This document shows, piece after piece, positions 14,503 through 22,484 of a stretch of 27,595 nucleotides of DNA. This DNA comes from Lachnospiraceae bacterium (GTDB taxonomy: Bacteria; Bacillota; Clostridia; Lachnospirales; Lachnospiraceae). The stretch covers positions 1-27,595 of the forward strand of contig CAAGJU010000100.1 of NCBI GenBank assembly GCA_900770225.1, in the 5' to 3' direction. The translations under genes were made by a program, and so were the position numbers. The notes under the pieces are model-generated. The model searched no databases. It worked only from the letters and a program-made list of their open reading frames with translations, and had not been told where the DNA came from. Within the stretch, counting starts at the first letter, position 1. Each line of letters opens with the position of its first letter.

Positions 14503-16143
14503 GTGGATTTTGCAGCCAGAGTAGAGGCGTATATCCGGAAAAATCATCTGATCCGCGGAAAGGAAGAGGTCTGCGTCGCACTGAGCGGCGGGGCGGATTC
14601 CGTCACGCTGCTGCTGGTTCTCCGGGAACTCGGCTTCCGTGTGTCTGCCGTTCATGTGAATCATCAGCTGCGGGGTGCGGAGAGTGACGGCGATGAAGCG
14701 TTTGTGCGCCAGCTCTGTGAGAAGTACCGGGTGCCGCTGTATGTCTATGCCTTCGATGTGAAAAAGTTGTCTCAGGAGACAAAGACCGGTACAGAGGAGG
14801 CGGGCAGAATGGCCAGACACAGGGCCTTTCTGGACTGCGTCCAGCGTCATGGCGCTTCCGCGATCGCTGTCGCACATCACGCCAATGATCTTGCGGAGAC
14901 ATTTCTTTTTCATGCGGCACGGGGCAGTTCACTGAAGGGTCTCGCTGGTATCCGGCCGGTGCAGGAGATTGTGATCCGGCCGTCCGACGGAGGCATCGAA
15001 GACGCAGGTGACCTGTTCTCCCTCTCCGGGAGTTTCCGGGAAATCCGTCCGCTGCTCTGTGTCTCCCGGAAAGAAATTGAAGCGTTTCTCTCGGAACGTG
15101 GGCAGTCCTACCGGACGGACAGCACCAATTTGATTACCGACGGCGCCCGCAACATCACCCGGTGTGAGATCATTCCCCGTTTCGAGCGTGAAATCAATGC
15201 AGAGACGGTACGTCATATTTCGGAGGCTGCCGGGGATATCGCTGCTGCAGATGATTTTCTGCGGCAGGAGGCCGGAAGACGTGCGGAAAGTCTCGTCCGG
15301 CCATGCGGCGACGGCGCGCTTTCTGTGGCGGAGCAGCTGACGGATGAACCGGAGATCATGCAGGGATATATCCTCCTGGATGTGCTTGCACGGGCCGCAG
15401 GCCGGGCAAAGGATATCGGACGTGTGCATGTGGATCAGGTCAGGCGGCTCTTCTCCATGCCGTCCGGAAGCCGTGTCTCCCTTCCCTATGGACTTACGGC
15501 GGTGCGGGATTATACAGGCGTGACACTGCTGCCCGCCGGGAAAGGCGACAGAGGGGACGAAATACAGGATACAGAAGCTGCCGTGGGAGATGTCCGAGCT
15601 GGATCCGACGGCGGTGATCCCATGTGTCATGGAACCGGTAGAGAGGATCAGGCCGGAGACGCCGTGCCCGTCAGCGGTGATCCCATATGGCATGGAGCCG
15701 GTACAGAGGGCCAGGCCGGAGACACAGTGCCCGTCAGCGGCAGCGGCGTATACCGGTGGCATGACTGGCGGTTTCGCTGTGACATCCTCCCGGCGGAGAC
15801 CGTGCGGTCTCAAATCGGTCAATTCAGGTATACGAAGTTTTTGAATTATGATAAAATAAAACAGAATCTGTGCATCCGAAAACGTTTAAACGGTGACCGG
15901 ATCCACACGGGGGCGAATGGCGCGGATGGCCCCGGGAAGAAGCTTTCGGATTACATGATCAATGAGAAAATCCCGGCACGAGAACGGGATGATGTTCCCC
16001 TGCTGGCTGCGGACAATCATATTTACTGGGCCGTGGGATACAGAATCAGCACCGAGAGCAGGGTGACAGAGGAAACGTCGCAGGTTCTCAGAATCACGGC
16101 AGAGCGTATCACGCCTGAAGATGCAGCAGGTGGCACAGACTGA
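14503..16143 (+). CDS. tilS: tRNA(Ile)-lysidine synthetase
   Basis: TilS uses ATP and lysine to convert C34 of the CAU-anticodon tRNA-Ile to lysidine, so that it reads AUA as isoleucine. The N-terminal PP-loop ATPase motif is LSGGADS (about residues 27-33), followed by AVHVNHQLRG and HHANDLAETFLF. At 546 residues it is longer than most relatives (about 430-480). The excess lies in an acidic insertion between the middle and C-terminal domains, which contains two 21-residue tandem repeats. The C-terminal substrate-binding domain (IRKRLNGDRI, KKLSDYMINEKIP) is intact. The start is GTG 14503, with AGGAG nine bases upstream. It belongs to the conserved tilS-hpt-ftsH order. Confidence 0.95.
   Translation: MDFAARVEAYIRKNHLIRGKEEVCVALSGGADSVTLLLVLRELGFRVSAVHVNHQLRGAESDGDEAFVRQLCEKYRVPLYVYAFDVKKLSQETKTGTEEAGRMARHRAFLDCVQRHGASAIAVAHHANDLAETFLFHAARGSSLKGLAGIRPVQEIVIRPSDGGIEDAGDLFSLSGSFREIRPLLCVSRKEIEAFLSERGQSYRTDSTNLITDGARNITRCEIIPRFEREINAETVRHISEAAGDIAAADDFLRQEAGRRAESLVRPCGDGALSVAEQLTDEPEIMQGYILLDVLARAAGRAKDIGRVHVDQVRRLFSMPSGSRVSLPYGLTAVRDYTGVTLLPAGKGDRGDEIQDTEAAVGDVRAGSDGGDPMCHGTGREDQAGDAVPVSGDPIWHGAGTEGQAGDTVPVSGSGVYRWHDWRFRCDILPAETVRSQIGQFRYTKFLNYDKIKQNLCIRKRLNGDRIHTGANGADGPGKKLSDYMINEKIPARERDDVPLLAADNHIYWAVGYRISTESRVTEETSQVLRITAERITPEDAAGGTD
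15611..15740 (+). repeat. 63-bp in-frame tandem repeat inside tilS
   Basis: GCGGTGATCC-led units start at 15611 and 15674, exactly 63 bases (21 codons) apart, and the first bases of a third begin at 15737. The encoded units, GDPMCHGTGRE... and GDPIWHGAGTE..., both end in PVSG. They lie in the linker before the C-terminal domain, so the catalytic parts are untouched. Confidence 0.9.
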
Positions 16144-16309
16144 AATCTGACGGAGATGATAAAAGCTGAGATGGGGCTGTAAAGGCTGATATTTACCTGC
16201 AGAAGCCGGAACAGCACATGCAGGAGTAAGAATCGCGCCGGTGGATGACAGACCGGTACAGCATACACAAAAGTACGGAGAGAAGACGGAAGCGTCGGAA
16301 GGAGAAAAT

Positions 16310-16840
16310 ATGGGAGAATCAATATCCGTTCTGATCGATCAGGACAAACTTGAGGAGAGAATTGCAGAACTGGGACGCCAGATCAGCAGGGACTATGCGG
16401 GCAAATCGCTTCATATGATCTGCATCCTGAAGGGCGGCGTCATGTTTATGTGTGAGCTTGCCAAGCATGTGACGATACCGATGACGATGGACTTTATGTG
16501 CTGCTCCAGCTACGGCGGCGGAACGGTTTCCAAGGGCATCGTGAAGATCGTCAAGGACCTGGATGAGCCGATCGAGGGACGGGATGTACTCGTGGTGGAG
16601 GATATCGTGGATACCGGACGCACGCTGAGTCATCTCTTCAAGATCCTCAATGAAAGAAAGCCTGCCAGCGTACGCCTGTGTACGCTCCTGGACAAGCCGG
16701 AAAGGCGTGTCGTGGATGATGTACATGTGAATTATACGGGATTCCAGGTAGAGGATGAGTTTGTTGTCGGTTATGGTCTCGATTATGATCAGCGGTACCG
16801 CAATCTGCCGTATATCGGTGTGATCCATTTCGATGACTGA
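16310..16840 (+). CDS. hpt: Hypoxanthine phosphoribosyltransferase
   Basis: Hpt joins hypoxanthine or guanine to PRPP, giving IMP or GMP in purine salvage. The 176-residue length is typical. The PRPP-binding signature is VLVVEDIVDTGRT, with the two acidic residues of the family. An ILKGGVMFM loop lies upstream, and the C-terminal base-binding region has VGYGLDYDQRYRNLPYIG. I chose the ATG at 16310 because of GAAGGAG just upstream; the longer in-frame start at 16241 would add 23 unlikely residues. It follows tilS after 166 bases without a visible terminator and precedes ftsH by 22 bases, the usual Firmicutes order. Confidence 0.96.
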   Translation: MGESISVLIDQDKLEERIAELGRQISRDYAGKSLHMICILKGGVMFMCELAKHVTIPMTMDFMCCSSYGGGTVSKGIVKIVKDLDEPIEGRDVLVVEDIVDTGRTLSHLFKILNERKPASVRLCTLLDKPERRVVDDVHVNYTGFQVEDEFVVGYGLDYDQRYRNLPYIGVIHFDD

Positions 16841-16862
16841 TTAGTAAAGGAGCAGATCCGAA

Positions 16863-18728
16863 TTGAACAATAACAGCAGGAGGCCCATGATCGCCTATCT
16901 GATCGTCATGGCTGTCCTCATTGTTTTTCTGGCTGTGCTGCCGATGACCGTAAACAGGACGGAGACGGTGAGCGCAGACACGTATCGCAGTTATCTGAGC
17001 GACGGCAGCATCACCAATGCGGTAGTCATTCAGAATACAGAGGTACCGACGGGCAGTGTCCAGTTCACTTACGGAGGCAGAAGCTGCGAAGTCCACGTGA
17101 CGGATGTCAATGCCGCCATCAGCGAACTGGAAAAAAATAATGTGTCCTATACGGTCGACGATGTGCCGGATTCGGGTATTTTTGAAACGGTCATCCTGCC
17201 GATCCTCATCGGCGTGATCGTCCTCTTCATCGTGATGATGCTGGTGAGCCGCACGGCGGCCGGGGCGAACAGTTCGAACGCCCGGATGATGGACTTCGGA
17301 AAGAGCAGAGCGACCATGGTCGGGCCGAAGGAGAGCACCGTCCGTTTCTCGGATGTCGCCGGACTCGATGAGGAGAAAGAGGACCTGCAGGAGATCGTTG
17401 ATTTCCTGAAAGACCCGCAGAAATACACGAGGGTCGGCGCGAGAATCCCGAAGGGTGTCATCCTCACCGGCAGACCCGGTACCGGTAAGACGCTTCTCGC
17501 CAAGGCTGTCGCGGGCGAGGCCAATGTGCCTTTCTTCTCGATTTCCGGATCGGATTTCGTAGAGATGTTCGTCGGTGTCGGCGCATCCCGCGTGAGAGAC
17601 CTTTTCGCGGAGGCGAAGAAAAATTCGCCCTGCATTGTTTTTATCGATGAGATCGATGCTGTCGGACGGCGCAGAGGCACCGGCATGGGCGGCGGACATG
17701 ATGAGCGTGAGCAGACGCTGAACCAGCTCCTGGTGGAAATGGACGGCTTCGGCGTCAACGAGGGTATCATCGTCATGGCGGCGACGAACCGTATTGATAT
17801 CCTCGATCCCGCGATTCTCCGCCCCGGACGGTTTGACAGGAAGATCGTCGTCGGCCTGCCGGATGTGAAGGGACGGGAGGCGATTCTCCGCGTCCACGCG
17901 AGGAACAAACCGCTCGGCGACGATGTGAACCTGAAGCAGATCGCCCAGACAACAGCCGGGTTCACCGGCGCGGACCTTGAAAATCTGCTGAACGAATCGG
18001 CACTGCTTGCCGCGCACGAGAACCGGCTGTTCATCACGCAGAAGGATATCCGTGATTCGTTCATCAAGGTGGGAATCGGCACCGAGAAGAAGAGCCGTGT
18101 CATTTCCGAGAAGGAAAGACGCATTACGGCTTATCATGAGACCGGCCACGCGATCCTGTTTCACGTGCTTGACGAGCTGGATCCGGTCTATACGATCTCC
18201 ATCATCCCCACGGGCCCCGGCGCTGCCGGCTATACGATGCCGCAGCCGGAGAACGACGACATGTTCATGACGCGGAAGCGCATGATGCAGCAGATCGTCG
18301 CGGACCTGGGCGGTCGCACGGCGGAGGAGATGATCTTCGACGACATCACAACGGGTGCGTCACAGGATATCAAGCAGGCGACGCAGACCGCGAGAGCCAT
18401 GATCACCAAGTACGGCATGTCGAGCAAGCTCGGCCTCGTGAATTACGACGAGGGAGATGAGGACGAGGTCTTTATCGGCCGTGACTGGGGCAAGACCAAG
18501 AGCTACAGCGAAAATATTGCGGCGGCCATCGATGAGGAAGTGAAGGAGATCATTGAGGACTGTCACGCGCAGGCAAAGAAACTGATCTCTGAGCACAGGT
18601 TTGTACTGGATGAATGCGCGCACCAGCTGCTCATAAAGGAAAAACTGAATCGAACCGAATTTGAGGCCATTTTCGATGAGGAGGAAAAAGCAAAAGCGGC
18701 GTCAGCGGAGGGTCAGGTTTCCGATTGA
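16863..18728 (+). CDS. ftsH: ATP-dependent zinc metalloprotease FtsH
   Basis: FtsH is a membrane-anchored hexameric AAA protease that removes damaged or short-lived membrane and cytoplasmic proteins. Residues about 9-29 and 107-128 are the two membrane segments flanking a small extracellular domain. Walker A is GRPGTGKT (203-210), with Arg where GPPGTGKT is usual. Walker B is CIVFIDEIDAVG, and arginine-finger motifs lie around RPGRFDR. The zinc site is HETGH (425-429). The length of 621 residues is slightly short of some homologues. The TTG start at 16863 follows AAAGGAG with suitable spacing and gives MNNNSRRP. It is probably co-transcribed with hpt. Confidence 0.97.
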   Translation: MNNNSRRPMIAYLIVMAVLIVFLAVLPMTVNRTETVSADTYRSYLSDGSITNAVVIQNTEVPTGSVQFTYGGRSCEVHVTDVNAAISELEKNNVSYTVDDVPDSGIFETVILPILIGVIVLFIVMMLVSRTAAGANSSNARMMDFGKSRATMVGPKESTVRFSDVAGLDEEKEDLQEIVDFLKDPQKYTRVGARIPKGVILTGRPGTGKTLLAKAVAGEANVPFFSISGSDFVEMFVGVGASRVRDLFAEAKKNSPCIVFIDEIDAVGRRRGTGMGGGHDEREQTLNQLLVEMDGFGVNEGIIVMAATNRIDILDPAILRPGRFDRKIVVGLPDVKGREAILRVHARNKPLGDDVNLKQIAQTTAGFTGADLENLLNESALLAAHENRLFITQKDIRDSFIKVGIGTEKKSRVISEKERRITAYHETGHAILFHVLDELDPVYTISIIPTGPGAAGYTMPQPENDDMFMTRKRMMQQIVADLGGRTAEEMIFDDITTGASQDIKQATQTARAMITKYGMSSKLGLVNYDEGDEDEVFIGRDWGKTKSYSENIAAAIDEEVKEIIEDCHAQAKKLISEHRFVLDECAHQLLIKEKLNRTEFEAIFDEEEKAKAASAEGQVSD

Positions 18729-18878
18729 CAGATATATAAATGTTGCACAAAAACGACATGATGAAATTGTGAAGTTTGTGCAGACTTTCGGATAACCTTA
18801 TGTTACTATAATAACCGTAAAAACCCCCCAATACATTATAGTTTTTGCTACACCCCATAAGAGAAATACCTTCTCCAC

Positions 18879-18909
18879 AAAAACCAGCCTTGAATAAAGG
18901 CTGGTTTTT
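18879..18909. terminator. Rho-independent terminator downstream of ftsH
   Basis: AAAAACCAGCC (18879-18889) pairs with GGCTGGTTTTT (18899-18909) around TTGAATAAA-type loop sequence, ending in a T-tract. It lies about 150 bases after the ftsH stop. A TATAAT at 18807-18812 lies between them, so a short independent transcript is possible. I see no gene in 18729-19080. Confidence 0.85.
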
Positions 18910-18959
18910 GCTATATACGGGGAAATGAGGTGAGCCGGCATACGGACGGGGGTTAAACG

Positions 18960-19062
18960 ATCATCGAAGATAATGCAGGTCGTCGTTTGAAAGGACAAAA
19001 CAATCATCGAAGACAATGCAGGTCGTTTGAAAGGATCAAACAATTATCGCAGAAAACGCAGG
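18960..19062. repeat. Imperfect ~40-bp direct repeats upstream of the GH13 gene
   Basis: Units starting ATCATCGAAGA (18960), ATCATCGAAGA (19003) and ATTATCGCAGA (19043) continue with AATGCAGGTCG and TTTGAAAGGA. Spacings are 43 and 40 bases; the first unit carries a three-base CGT duplication. The third unit is incomplete and ends just before the ribosome binding site of the next gene, so the repeats lie in its leader or promoter. Confidence 0.85.
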
Positions 19063-19080
19063 ACGCATGAGGGGGACAGC

Positions 19081-21165
19081 ATGTATCAGGACAGAGAACT
19101 GAATTACACATTGAATATGCGGACACTGCTGAAAAAAGATGCTTTATTCAGTGATGAGACGGAGATGTACCGGCAGCCGATGGAATCCGATCCCGGCGAT
19201 GTCGTCACAATCCGCTTCCGCACGGCAAAGAACAACGCAGATGAGGTTTTTCTCTGCCATGAGAAGGACAGACTTCCGCTCCGGTGGGAGTACAGCCGGC
19301 ATGGCTTTGATTATTACAGCATCGACGTTGTGGTACACGATAAGCCGTTCGATTATTTTTTCGAGATCAGACTCGGAAGGACTGTCTGCTACTATGACAA
19401 GCTGGGCGTGACAAGGGATCCGAAGCCGCGTTACCGCTTCAGGGTTCTGCCCGGCTTTCATACGCCGGACTGGGCCAAGGGTGCGGTCATGTATCAGATC
19501 TTCGTTGACCGCTTCAATAACGGCGACACCTCTAATGATGTGAAGACAGATGAGTACAGCTACCTTGGCCAGCATGTGAAAAAAATTCATGACTGGTATC
19601 AGCCGCCGGCACCCATGGATGTGCGCAATTTTTACGGCGGTGATCTGGAAGGCGTGATACACAAGCTGGACTATCTGCAGGATCTCGGCGTGCAGGTGCT
19701 CTACCTGAACCCGATCTTCGTGTCCGCGTCAAACCACAAGTATGACTGTCAGGATTACGATCACGTCGATCCGCATTTCGGCCGCCTGGTGGATGATTAC
19801 GGCCGCCTGCTGGAGCCCTATGATGAGAACAACACGCACGCGGAGCGCTATATCCGCCGGGTGACCAGTCAGGCCAATCTGGAAGCCAGCAACAAGCTGC
19901 TGGCCGAGCTGGTCGAAGAGGCGCATCGCCGGGGCATCCGTGTGATCCTGGACGGCGTGTTCAATCACTGCGGCTCCTTCAACCGCTGGATGGACCGTGA
20001 AAAAATATATGAAGGCCACGAGGGCTTTGAACCCGGCGCCTATGTGACTGCGGACAGTCCGTACCGCAGCTACTTCCGCTTTGCGGACGGCAGTTCATGG
20101 CCTGATAACGGACAGTACGAGCAATGGTGGGGCAACGAGACGCTCCCCAAGCTGAATTACGAGGAAAGTGAGACCCTGCAGCAGGATATCCTGCGGATCG
20201 CGGCCAAATGGGTATCGGCACCGTACAACTGTGACGGATGGCGCCTTGACGTGGCGGCGGATCTGGGACACTCCCCGGCCTTTAATCACAGCTTCTGGAA
20301 GAAGTTCAGAAAAGCCGTAAAGTCAGCCAATCCGGATGCCATTATTCTGGCGGAGCATTACGGTGATGCCTATGACTGGCTGGGCGGTGACGAGTGGGAT
20401 ACGGTGATGAACTATGATGCATTCATGGAACCGGTATCCTGGTTTATCACCGGCATGGAAAAACACAGTGATGAATTCCAGCAGGGACTTCTGGGCAATG
20501 CGGACAGTTTTGCCGATGCCATGCGCTATCATATGGCTTCGTTCACAGGGCCCTCTCTCTATACCAGCATGAATGAGTTGGATAACCATGATCATTCGCG
20601 GTTCCTGACGCGCACGAACCATATTGTGGGACGTGTGCAGAACCAGGGCAGTGAAGCGGCATCCAGAAATGTGGATCAGGCGGCACTGCGTGAGGCCGTC
20701 GTGATCCAGATGACATGGCCCGGTGCGCCTACTGTATATTACGGCGATGAAGCGGGCGTCTGCGGCTTTACGGATCCGGACAGCCGGCGAACCTACCCAT
20801 GGGGGCTGGAGGATAAGACGCTGCTGGCCTTCTACAGGACGATCATCCGCGTTCACCGCAGGTATTCTGCGCTGCAGAACGGATCGGTCAAGATACTGTT
20901 CAAGGATTACAGTGTCCTGGTGTTTGCTCGCTTTAACAGGGACGAGACGGTCCTTGTCCTGGTGAACAACCGCACGGAGAAGTATCATCTGGAGACAGTT
21001 GTCTGGCAGGCTGGAATCGACCGGCTGGAGAAGGAGATCCGGATGGCACGGGTTTTCACGACGACGAGGGACGGGTTCTTTACCGGCGGAGAGGATGCCA
21101 TCGTGAACTGCGGCACTCTCCGGACAGATCTGGAGCCGGAGAGCGCGGTGGTGCTTGCACTTTAA
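19081..21165 (+). CDS. GH13 alpha-amylase family enzyme (neopullulanase/cyclomaltodextrinase-like)
   Basis: This 694-residue glycoside hydrolase most likely cleaves alpha-1,4 (and perhaps alpha-1,6) bonds in maltodextrins inside the cell, since no signal peptide is present. Residues about 1-130 look like the N-terminal beta-sandwich of neopullulanases. The catalytic barrel starts near YQIFVDRF. Nucleophile D390 lies in DGWRLDVA, acid/base E425 in ILAEHYGD, and the third acid D504 in NELDNHDHSR. A C-terminal beta domain closes the protein. The ATG at 19081 follows GAGGGGG; an in-frame upstream ATG at 19027 lies inside the direct repeats. Exact substrate preference cannot be read from sequence. 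It probably works with the downstream phosphohexomutase in glucan use (inference). Confidence 0.93.
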   Translation: MYQDRELNYTLNMRTLLKKDALFSDETEMYRQPMESDPGDVVTIRFRTAKNNADEVFLCHEKDRLPLRWEYSRHGFDYYSIDVVVHDKPFDYFFEIRLGRTVCYYDKLGVTRDPKPRYRFRVLPGFHTPDWAKGAVMYQIFVDRFNNGDTSNDVKTDEYSYLGQHVKKIHDWYQPPAPMDVRNFYGGDLEGVIHKLDYLQDLGVQVLYLNPIFVSASNHKYDCQDYDHVDPHFGRLVDDYGRLLEPYDENNTHAERYIRRVTSQANLEASNKLLAELVEEAHRRGIRVILDGVFNHCGSFNRWMDREKIYEGHEGFEPGAYVTADSPYRSYFRFADGSSWPDNGQYEQWWGNETLPKLNYEESETLQQDILRIAAKWVSAPYNCDGWRLDVAADLGHSPAFNHSFWKKFRKAVKSANPDAIILAEHYGDAYDWLGGDEWDTVMNYDAFMEPVSWFITGMEKHSDEFQQGLLGNADSFADAMRYHMASFTGPSLYTSMNELDNHDHSRFLTRTNHIVGRVQNQGSEAASRNVDQAALREAVVIQMTWPGAPTVYYGDEAGVCGFTDPDSRRTYPWGLEDKTLLAFYRTIIRVHRRYSALQNGSVKILFKDYSVLVFARFNRDETVLVLVNNRTEKYHLETVVWQAGIDRLEKEIRMARVFTTTRDGFFTGGEDAIVNCGTLRTDLEPESAVVLAL

Positions 21166-21207
21166 TACACTCAGATGATACGATACGATATACAGGTTTC
21201 ACGGTGC

Positions 21208-21236
21208 TTGCACTTTGAACCGGTATATCATATAAT
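21208..21236 (+). promoter_or_regulatory. Promoter of tRNA-Leu
   Basis: TTGCAC (21208-21213) and TATAAT (21231-21236) are spaced by 17 bases, placing the start only a few bases before the tRNA. The 14 bases GGTGCTTGCACTTT around this -35 also occur at the 3' end of the GH13 gene (about 21150-21163). Confidence 0.75.
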
Positions 21237-21246
21237 CACTTTTGAT

Positions 21247-21332
21247 GCCGCTGTGGCGGAACTGGTAGACGCAAGGGACTTAAAATCCCTCGGTGCTTAC
21301 ACACCGTGTCGGTTCGATCCCGACCAGCGGCA
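21247..21332 (+). tRNA. tRNA-Leu, anticodon UAA
   Basis: The 86-base gene folds as a class II tRNA. The acceptor stem is GCCGCTG (21247-21253) with CAGCGGC (21325-21331), plus discriminator A at 21332. The anticodon stem AGGGA/TCCCT holds the loop CTTAAAA, anticodon TAA at 21281-21283. The long variable arm CGGTGCTTACACACCG identifies leucine, and the T arm contains GGTTCGATCC. The CCA end is not encoded, so it depends on the cca product. Confidence 0.98.
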
Positions 21333-21343
21333 TTAGACTTTTT

Positions 21344-21386
21344 GCCAGGAAATCCTTTAAAATCAAGGATTTCCTGGCTTTTTCTT
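21344..21386 (+). terminator. Rho-independent terminator after tRNA-Leu
   Basis: GCCAGGAAATCC (21344-21355) pairs perfectly with GGATTTCCTGGC (21367-21378), followed by TTTTTCTTT. Confidence 0.93.
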
Positions 21387-21470
21387 TGAAAAAATTTTGG
21401 AAAAGCGACACAAAAATAGCTTAAATTACAGCTTAATTGGATGGTAGCATGATAATGTTATTGTAGCCAA

Positions 21471-21523
21471 TACGTATTAATACATAAAAATATATTTACA
21501 TACGTATAAATACGTGCTATAAT
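21471..21523 (+). promoter_or_regulatory. hicAB promoter with two palindromic operator sites
   Basis: TTTACA (21495-21500) and TATAAT (21518-21523) are spaced by 17 bases. ACGTATAAATACGT (21502-21515), a perfect 6+2+6 palindrome, fills the spacer. A near-identical site, ACGTATTAATACAT, lies 30 bases upstream (21472-21485). HicB proteins with a ribbon-helix-helix tail bind such operators, so autorepression is likely. Confidence 0.8.
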
Positions 21524-21551
21524 TGAGGCATCTTAAATGAAGGAAGGAAAC

Positions 21552-21734
21552 ATGAACTATAGCGAAATTACTAAAAAGCTATTTCAAAACAAATGTAGAA
21601 AAATTCGTGAAGGCACAAATCACGAAATATGGTACAGCGAAATCACCGGAAAATCATTTCTTGTACCAAGACACAAGAAAGAGGTAGCTACAGGAACGGC
21701 AAACAAAATACTAAAGGATACAGGGCTGAAATAA
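21552..21734 (+). CDS. hicA: HicA-family mRNA interferase toxin
   Basis: HicA toxins are small double-stranded-RNA-binding-fold ribonucleases that cleave mRNA and halt translation. The 60-residue product is typical. It begins MNYSEITKKL, has the conserved His in REGTNHEIW (the family's GSH-like motif, here T-N-H), and ends with the VPRHKKEVATGTANKILK segment. The ATG at 21552 follows GAAGGA; an in-frame ATG at 21537 has no ribosome binding site of its own. hicB follows after 41 bases, the common toxin-first order. The AT-rich composition contrasts with its neighbours and suggests acquisition. Confidence 0.93.
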   Translation: MNYSEITKKLFQNKCRKIREGTNHEIWYSEITGKSFLVPRHKKEVATGTANKILKDTGLK

Positions 21735-21775
21735 GCCCCACATTCAACGGACGGAAAGACTAAGGAGGAAAAAAT

Positions 21776-22174
21776 ATGGCAAAATATGCATATCCGGCGG
21801 TATTCACTCCGGAAAACGGCGGAGGATACTCTGTTTATTTTCCGGATGTTGAGGGATGCTACACACAGGGCGACAATATGGCTGATGCGATTTTTATGGC
21901 GGAAGATGCATTGGAATTGATGCTTTATCAGTATGAGGAAAGCAAAAAAGAAATTCCGCGTCCTTCAAATCCTGAAGAAATCAAAATGAACAAAGGGGAA
22001 ATCCTCAGCTATGTATCGGCAGATACATTGAAGTATAGAAAAATGTTTAATGATAGAGCGGTCAAAAAGACTCTATCTATTCCAGAGTGGCTGAACGAGG
22101 CAGCCATAAAGGAAAACATAAATTTTTCTCAGGTGCTTCAGGACGCACTAAGACAACGCCTGCATCTTGGCTGA
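21776..22174 (+). CDS. hicB: HicB-family antitoxin with ribbon-helix-helix tail
   Basis: HicB binds and neutralises HicA and represses the operon. The 132-residue protein has the N-terminal HicB fold (YPAVFTPENGGGYSVYFPDVEGC, about residues 5-28, then ADAIFMAEDALELML). A C-terminal segment (KKTLSIPEWLNEAAIKENINFSQVLQDALRQ, about residues 97-128) resembles a ribbon-helix-helix DNA-binding domain. The ATG at 21776 follows AAGGAGG. The tail matches the palindromic sites found at the hicA promoter. Confidence 0.95.
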   Translation: MAKYAYPAVFTPENGGGYSVYFPDVEGCYTQGDNMADAIFMAEDALELMLYQYEESKKEIPRPSNPEEIKMNKGEILSYVSADTLKYRKMFNDRAVKKTLSIPEWLNEAAIKENINFSQVLQDALRQRLHLG

Positions 22175-22195
22175 ACAAATATCAATACATGAACA

Positions 22196-22228
22196 TGGAA
22201 AAGAGTCTCTTTGAGGAGGCTCTTTTTT
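22196..22228 (+). terminator. Weak terminator after hicB
   Basis: An imperfect stem pairs AAGAG with CTCTT and CTC with GAG (about 22201-22224), followed by a run of six T. It lies just after the hicB stop. Confidence 0.55.
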
Positions 22229-22484
22229 ATACATAAATGAAAACTGCTTCTCCCTCCGGCGTTCAGTTGTAGTAAAATATGAGTAGTCCGCAGGACTTTC
22301 GTTTCGGCTCAGCCCGAAGAGCGCATACATATATTTCCTGACGGGGAGAGGCCGATTTTCAGGGTATGTAAGCGGATTCTGCGGCCAGCGGTTTATTTTT
22401 CTCAGGGGGATTTTCTGGCGGGGAAAGAGTTGCAGAAAGTACGGCTGTTTAAACACATCGTCCATGGGAGAAGGAGGTCTGATT
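22229..22484. other. Non-coding interval before the nitroreductase gene
   Basis: No supported gene lies here. A small hairpin AGTCC-GCA-GGACT is present near 22286-22298. No strong promoter was found, though the downstream gene should have one because a terminator precedes it. Confidence 0.4.

Noticed and set aside
16647..18164. A 505-codon open frame antisense to hpt and ftsH
   Set aside because: It crosses two certain genes on the other strand and shows no family motif, so it is a shadow frame.
22384..22390. CCAGCGG as a possible attachment-site copy of the tRNA-Leu 3' end, which would make hicAB part of an integrated element
   Set aside because: Only seven bases match, there is no integrase, and hicAB has its own promoter, so chance is the simplest explanation.
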